Below, one piece after another: positions 59,436-64,000 of a stretch of 64,000 bases of DNA (positions are counted from its first letter, which is position 1; each line of letters opens with the position of its first letter). A program made the translations under genes and the position numbers. The DNA is from Echinococcus granulosus (Eukaryota; Platyhelminthes; Cestoda; Cyclophyllidea; Taeniidae). The notes under the pieces were generated by a model, which was given only the letters and a program-made list of their open reading frames with translations, was not told the origin of the DNA and ran no database searches. Where the stretch lies: positions 987,678 through 1,051,677 of the forward strand of contig NW_020170381.1 in assembly GCF_000524195.1 (NCBI RefSeq), in the 5' to 3' direction.

Positions 59436-60107
59436 CACTCTTGATAGGGAGGGAATGTGTCCTCTCCCTTCTGTTGAACGATATTACACAAACTTTGGAG
59501 TTTCTTCTTAATTATGTACATCTTACGAATCGAGCCGCACCTCAGTTCTTATAGTCAAATAGTTTTCGTCTTTAAGTTCGCATGGTGCTTAACGCGGATA
59601 AGTGATCGGAATCAATAAATGATGAGCATTTTATGACAAGCATGTAAAATTTAGTGGAATCACACTGATTGGCTCGGGTAAAATACGTTCAGTGTAAATG
59701 CAATTTTTGAACCTTCCCTAGAATCAAATTTTAATGACTAGGCTATCGGGTATTTTTTTTGACCGAATTAACGTAACCTCGTTTTCATCCTACAAGTGTG
59801 TTCACTGTGTTGTAACTGTTTTATATCCGCACGGCACTTAGATTCTTAAATATTGGACGTTCTGAAACTTTTATCATTTTAAATGCATTCCCAAATCTCT
59901 ACCTGGTGTTTTTGAGTCCGTAATTTTAAGCGTTAGTTAATAAAAAGTGATTTGAGTTTGAGCATAAGAGTTAACTGAATAGATAATCAAGGTACACTTA
60001 AGCTCATGAAAATGGAACTCAGAAGGGTAAATGCCAAAAAGCGAATATTCTTGGACAGTACTCGAAATTATTTAACACACTTATGCAGCATTGAAACAAC
60101 GTGGAAA
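59436..60107. other. Intergenic region before the membrane-protein gene
   Basis: About 670 bases; no gene or repeat recognised. Probably includes the promoter of the gene starting at 60108. Confidence 0.45.
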
Positions 60108-60419
60108 ATGGCAGCAGAGTAAGTTACTCTTATGTCCATTAAATTAGGCTTGAGTACCTAATAAAATTTCGAGATTATTCCTTGTAATTTAAAACTTTGA
60201 TGCCCTGACTATTCGGATAATTGTTTAAACAGTGAAAGTTCAACCACTCTTGGCAATGCGGAACCGGGATGCATGATTGCCGTGGCGACTTGGCGTGACT
60301 ACTTGTCCAACAAACGGGGCCATCTAGTGACCTTTATGCTCCTCATTGCCCTGCTGATTGTATCTGCTTTGAACCTTGTGGCGCCAGGCCACAAACCTCA
60401 AAAATTATTTGCGCTACAG
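60108..60419 (+). CDS. 5' exons of a predicted single-pass membrane protein (rest not found)
   Basis: A tiny first exon 60108-60118 (ATGGCAGCAGA, donor GTAAGT) joins in frame to 60233-60419 (acceptor AAACAG, donor GTGCGG), giving 66 residues. The peptide has a short polar N-terminus, a WRDYLSNKRGH stretch with positive charges, then one hydrophobic segment LVTFMLLIALLIVSALNLV and a polar continuation. That is the layout of a signal-anchor (type II) membrane protein such as many Golgi glycosyltransferases, but nothing seen identifies it. The next exons should lie to the right, and a 100-N gap begins 520 bases later. The small first exon is plausible but unproven. Confidence 0.5.
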
Positions 60420-60942
60420 GTGCGGTTCGAGATAGCATCTGCACATATAGTGGGCACTTTCTTGCTTCACATCTAACGGTCAAATTTAGGTGAAATTTGG
60501 GTAGTACTAATTAAGCATGATCACAAGCATCACCGTATTTCCATCTACGTAGCATAGGGTCCTTCGTCCAGTGGCTTTTCATTGTACCATTTATTGTTTC
60601 ATTTAGCCGACTGACTGACCTTATCCCTTTCAACTGCAATTTCCTCTCACTATTATGGTGAAAGAGATTTGACGCTTAAGTAACAATGCATGCGAAGGCA
60701 TAAACAAGGTATATTATTAAAACAAACCTCACAAGTGAGTCGAAATTCGCCCGAAATCCTAGTCTTGTTTACGGATAAAGTGAACGAAACTCCAAAAGAA
60801 ATCGTACAGAGTAGGTTTTAGTGATTAATAAACTATATTTTGGCAATTCTGCAACCAGAGCCACAAAGAATAGCCAATCACCATAGCCCAGACGTTTAAT
60901 GGCCCAATACGACACCGATCGCCGTTAATTTCTTGACCAATT

Positions 60943-61042
60943 NNNNNNNNNNNNNNNNNNNNNNNNNNNNNNNNNNNNNNNNNNNNNNNNNNNNNNNNNN
61001 NNNNNNNNNNNNNNNNNNNNNNNNNNNNNNNNNNNNNNNNNN
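60943..61042. other. Assembly gap (100 N)
   Basis: Exactly 100 undetermined bases, the usual placeholder for a scaffold join of unknown length. Distances across it, and the continuity of the gene starting at 60108, are not reliable. Confidence 0.99.
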
Positions 61043-62916
61043 CAAGTGCTACTCAAAACTATAAAACGTCTTTGTCTTCAAACAACGAACATCTTACATC
61101 TACTGCATTGCCAGGATCCGGAAAGAAAACCGCAACGTAACATGTGACGCTGACAGCTGTCAACACTTCACATACATTTTAGCTGCCGAGAATACTCTAC
61201 TAATTAATGGGTAAATGCAAATAATTTTATGTTTAGTCTTGTAATTAAATTCTTTCCTATCGTTACAAACCTAAAAGAGGCTACAGTTGAACGCTTATTT
61301 GCATTAATCGACACAGCCGAAAGTTGTTTTCAGTATCCATGTCCACTTATTAATTCGTTGGCCAAAAATGAACCATAACCCTTACTTAACTGAATCGGGA
61401 ATGAGGAGAGAAACTTTACACAAGTTTCTAAAGCGATGTGGTCCCCAATTTTTGTAGTCAGAAACTTTTTTTCCTTTAGGCCTGTTTGTTACGTCTCATG
61501 GTTTCTTAAAGCAGGATAGGCTATTTTCTGTTCCCATCACCTTTTCGTGTTTGAAAGGTCAAACGCATAAATATTTGCAATTTAATCCAATAGATTATAA
61601 TGTTTCGTTTAGTTAAAAGCTCTCTCACTACAGACGAGTTCACAGTTTTACACTTGCTCATCAGATGTATTAATTTATCATTCTTAACGTTTCATCGAAT
61701 TACGTCTACACCTACTGACCAAAAATAACCACCCTAAGTTAACGTTTCGCCAAAAAATTTATACCGAAGGTAGCCTACTTTCGTTCTCAAGTTCGACCGT
61801 TCCCGATCTCGAATCAGTGGTAAAACAAGTTTTTTAAATCTGTAAATAATTCTTTTTTGGATTTTTTCCTTTTAAGATTACCCTACTCAAAGGAGCAAGT
61901 GTCAACCCACCCATCATTGTGCGGACAACCATTTCTCCAAAACCAAACATGCACAATTCATGTAATTTTTTTCCGTTAAATTTTTAAGATAAACTCTAGC
62001 AGAACCCAGCTTTATTTGGGCCATTACTAGCAAGTACTTCACTCTCTTTTTATAGAATTTAACGCAATAGAAAAGGAACATTATTTGTATAATAAGAACT
62101 GTAAAGAGAGATGAGATTACCCATCACTTCAGTAGTAGTATTAACAAATTTCCATGGAATGAACATGATTATTTGCAAAATTGTAAAAATTTTCCAAAAC
62201 AAGCGGTGGGAATTACCAAATTCATACAATCCTAGCCCATTAGAAGACAAACGTGATGGTGGTGGCAGCTTGGTGCCAAGTGCAAGATGTTATAAGGTTA
62301 CTATTTAGTGTAATTACCAATATCAATGTTCTTATTGTGTCGTTTTAAAATTCCAGCCATTTCTGTTAATGTTTTACGCCTTATTTGGATTTTCCAATAT
62401 TTCTTAATACTTTATTAGGCATAAGAACTTGCTGCCCAAGCACTAACTGGTTTAACGGGACTCGTACTCACAAAGACCAGATATAACCTCAAAAAAGGTG
62501 TTTCGAGATATCTTATTTTATCTTTCATGTCATTTCGCTTACTCATTTTCACCAAAAGCCAGCACTTTTATCGACATATAAACTTGAATGGACAAAGAAA
62601 TAAATACATCAGGATTATACAACTTTGATTTAAGTTACAATCAACGGAGCTTCGTGGTCATTGTTTTAGTAGTGTATTAGTTAATCAGACAGGAGCAGCA
62701 CGTTAATCGTACATTCGCAGGTACACGAACGCGCACTGAAATTTAATTGGCTAGAGTTATTTGAACGCGAGCCAATTACCACATAGGCTTTTGCCAAAGC
62801 CTTGAAAGGTCACACACGTACAATCCGGGTCGTGACTATGCGTGATTGGAAGCACCTGAGCGATAGACCACTTTCTTCTTTATCTTCTGTACACACTAAC
62901 CTAAGCGCATGACCGT
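61043..62916. other. Region between gap and nuclear receptor
   Basis: About 1.9 kb, AT-rich, no supported gene. The right end should contain the promoter or 5' UTR of the nuclear receptor. Confidence 0.45.
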
Positions 62917-63406
62917 ATGCGTGTGAGTGATAGTAATTTTGATGCATTCGAAATGCAAAACGGCAGAAATGATTTTACTTGCTTCACCCTTCTCCAGCCT
63001 CCAAATCTCCTCTTTCCGAACCTATGGGTGAATCATTCTCATCCAAGAGCTGAGACCAACTTCTTCTCTACCCCTTTACTGCGGAACATGCGTACGCAGA
63101 GGGCAGAGTCTCGAAAGAACGGCGAGCCTAAGCCCGCGCTTGATGTGGTGGGGGTAGTGAGGCGCAAGCAGGGAGAAGGGGAATCGGCGAGTTGTGACTG
63201 CGTGGTGTGTGGAGACAAGAGTTCTGGAAAACACTACGGTCAGTTTACTTGTGAGGGCTGCAAGAGCTTCTTCAAGCGCTCCGTGAGGCGCCAATTGACT
63301 TACACCTGTCGAGGAGCACGTCAGTGTCTCATTGACCTACACCATCGAAATCAATGCCAGTATTGCCGCTTTCAAAAGTGCCTTAGAAAGGGAATGCATA
63401 AAGAAG
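62917..63406 (+). CDS. NR2F: COUP-TF (NR2F) type nuclear receptor, first coding exon with DNA-binding domain
   Basis: The ATG at 62917 opens a 163-codon exon ending at a GAAG|GTATCG donor. After about 90 poorly conserved residues comes a complete nuclear-receptor zinc domain: [15 protein letters not shown]-box [14 protein letters not shown], then C-x5-C (CRGARQC), HHRNQ, CQYC and [10 protein letters not shown]. All eight zinc-binding cysteines are present. The [22 protein letters not shown] run and LTYTC match COUP-TF/EAR2 (NR2F) and differ from TLX, TR2/TR4 and RXR. COUP-TFs bind direct repeats of AGGTCA and act in neural and mesodermal development. The hinge and ligand-binding domain should follow downstream, largely outside the window. 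Residues [13 protein letters not shown] differ from the usual RLKKCLKVGMRRE, so this may be a flatworm-specific subtype. Confidence 0.9.
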
Positions 63407-64000
63407 GTATCGTTTTATGAATTTTATCCTTATTTTCTTCTAAATTATCTTCCTTACTATTTTTTTTCTGCTAAATAATGTAGATTATCATCTGTGTTAA
63501 GTCAGAAACAGCAGATTTGCAATTGACCTTCGGTGTCATTGAATTGCAATTACAATAGCATGGTTCCATTCTAATCTCTAGCATAATTGAGCCTCTGTAT
63601 CTGATGGATAGATATTTACTAAGGAAAATAAATCGAACACCTTTAGGGACGGTGCACTGGAATCCCATTAGACTAAGCGCGTATTTATAATTTCGGTGGT
63701 AGGCGACATTATCATTTATTTATAAATGAAGGATTTCCTTTTTGTACGAAGTTCTGATGAAGTGTTTTGAATTTTTTCTTCAGTTTTTACGAGCAATTCA
63801 GAGCGTTAAACTCATGCCAAGCACTCTGGCTCCAGCTATAATATCGATAATGGTTTTCAGACACATGCTCTTTCGGATCAGCTAGTTAGTGTGGCTATAG
63901 TCCCTTCTTTCATCAGACCTGCCAAACCTGCTTCGCTCGAGGAACAACAGCCAAATAGTAGGAATTCTGCCTAGTTAATTTGACTTGCTTGTCAGAATGC
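63407..64000. other. Intron or downstream region of the nuclear receptor, no certain exon
   Basis: After the donor at 63407 the first convincing acceptor is TTTTCTTCAG at about 63782, but in the phase left by exon 1 it runs only eight codons to a TAA. A longer open frame at about 63820-63971 (reading SGSSYNIDNGFQTH) could be hinge sequence but has no matching acceptor. Confidence 0.35.

Noticed and set aside
1..64000. tRNA, rRNA genes or CRISPR arrays
   Set aside because: No cloverleaf with GGTTCGAATC-type T loop, no rRNA signature and no regularly spaced direct repeats were seen; CRISPR would not be expected in a eukaryote.

Overview
This is a eukaryotic window with intron-rich genes, and I read it as a flatworm (platyhelminth), most likely a tapeworm (cestode). 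The grounds are a moderately AT-rich composition, several introns of only 30-35 nt at gene 5' ends next to longer ones, the standard genetic code, compact gene neighbourhoods broken by gene-poor stretches, and copies of a short LTR element with the build of a TRIM, an element type reported from taeniid tapeworms. The species cannot be set from the sequence alone. All gene models were spliced by hand from splice-site consensus, reading frame and remembered family features; no search or alignment was run.

Left part (1-25.2 kb) is gene-dense. On + are the end of a NEDD8-conjugating enzyme (UBE2F, 2-460), a six-exon dynactin p22/24 subunit (DCTN3, 1112-4799), a complete 21-exon SMC1 cohesin gene (9967-16622, 1234 aa) and a ROGDI/Rav2-like gene (17124-17968, 5' exon not found). 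On - are INSIG (9074-9946), whose likely start codon lies about 20 bp from that of SMC1 in head-to-head arrangement, and a 17-exon gene (18704-25081, about 1285 aa plus an uncertain first exon) that I could not name but which has stretches weakly like nucleoside diphosphate kinase folds.

Middle part (25.2-42.7 kb) is gene-poor. It holds two inverted solo LTRs (26.2-26.9 kb), about 10 kb where I see no gene, the PDCD4 gene on - (36717-38617) and a complete 975 bp TRIM element (39579-40553) with two LTRs, primer-binding site, polypurine tract and short target duplication.

Right part (42.7-64 kb) holds a 14 kb gene on - for a large C2H2 zinc-finger, proline/serine-rich protein (42701-56942), more LTR copies (58.6-59.4 kb), the first two exons of a predicted membrane protein (60108-60419) before a 100-N assembly gap (60943-61042), and the first exon of a COUP-TF (NR2F) type nuclear receptor (62917-63406) running off the right end.

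Functionally the genes are mostly unrelated housekeeping and regulatory genes: neddylation, dynein/dynactin transport, cohesin, V-ATPase assembly (RAVE), sterol-sensing ER membrane regulation, translation repression, transcription. No operon-like functional grouping is evident. The most distinctive items are the unnamed 17-exon protein, the TRIM family, the INSIG/SMC1 head-to-head pair, and the micro-introns, including one that splits the SMC1 Walker A motif.
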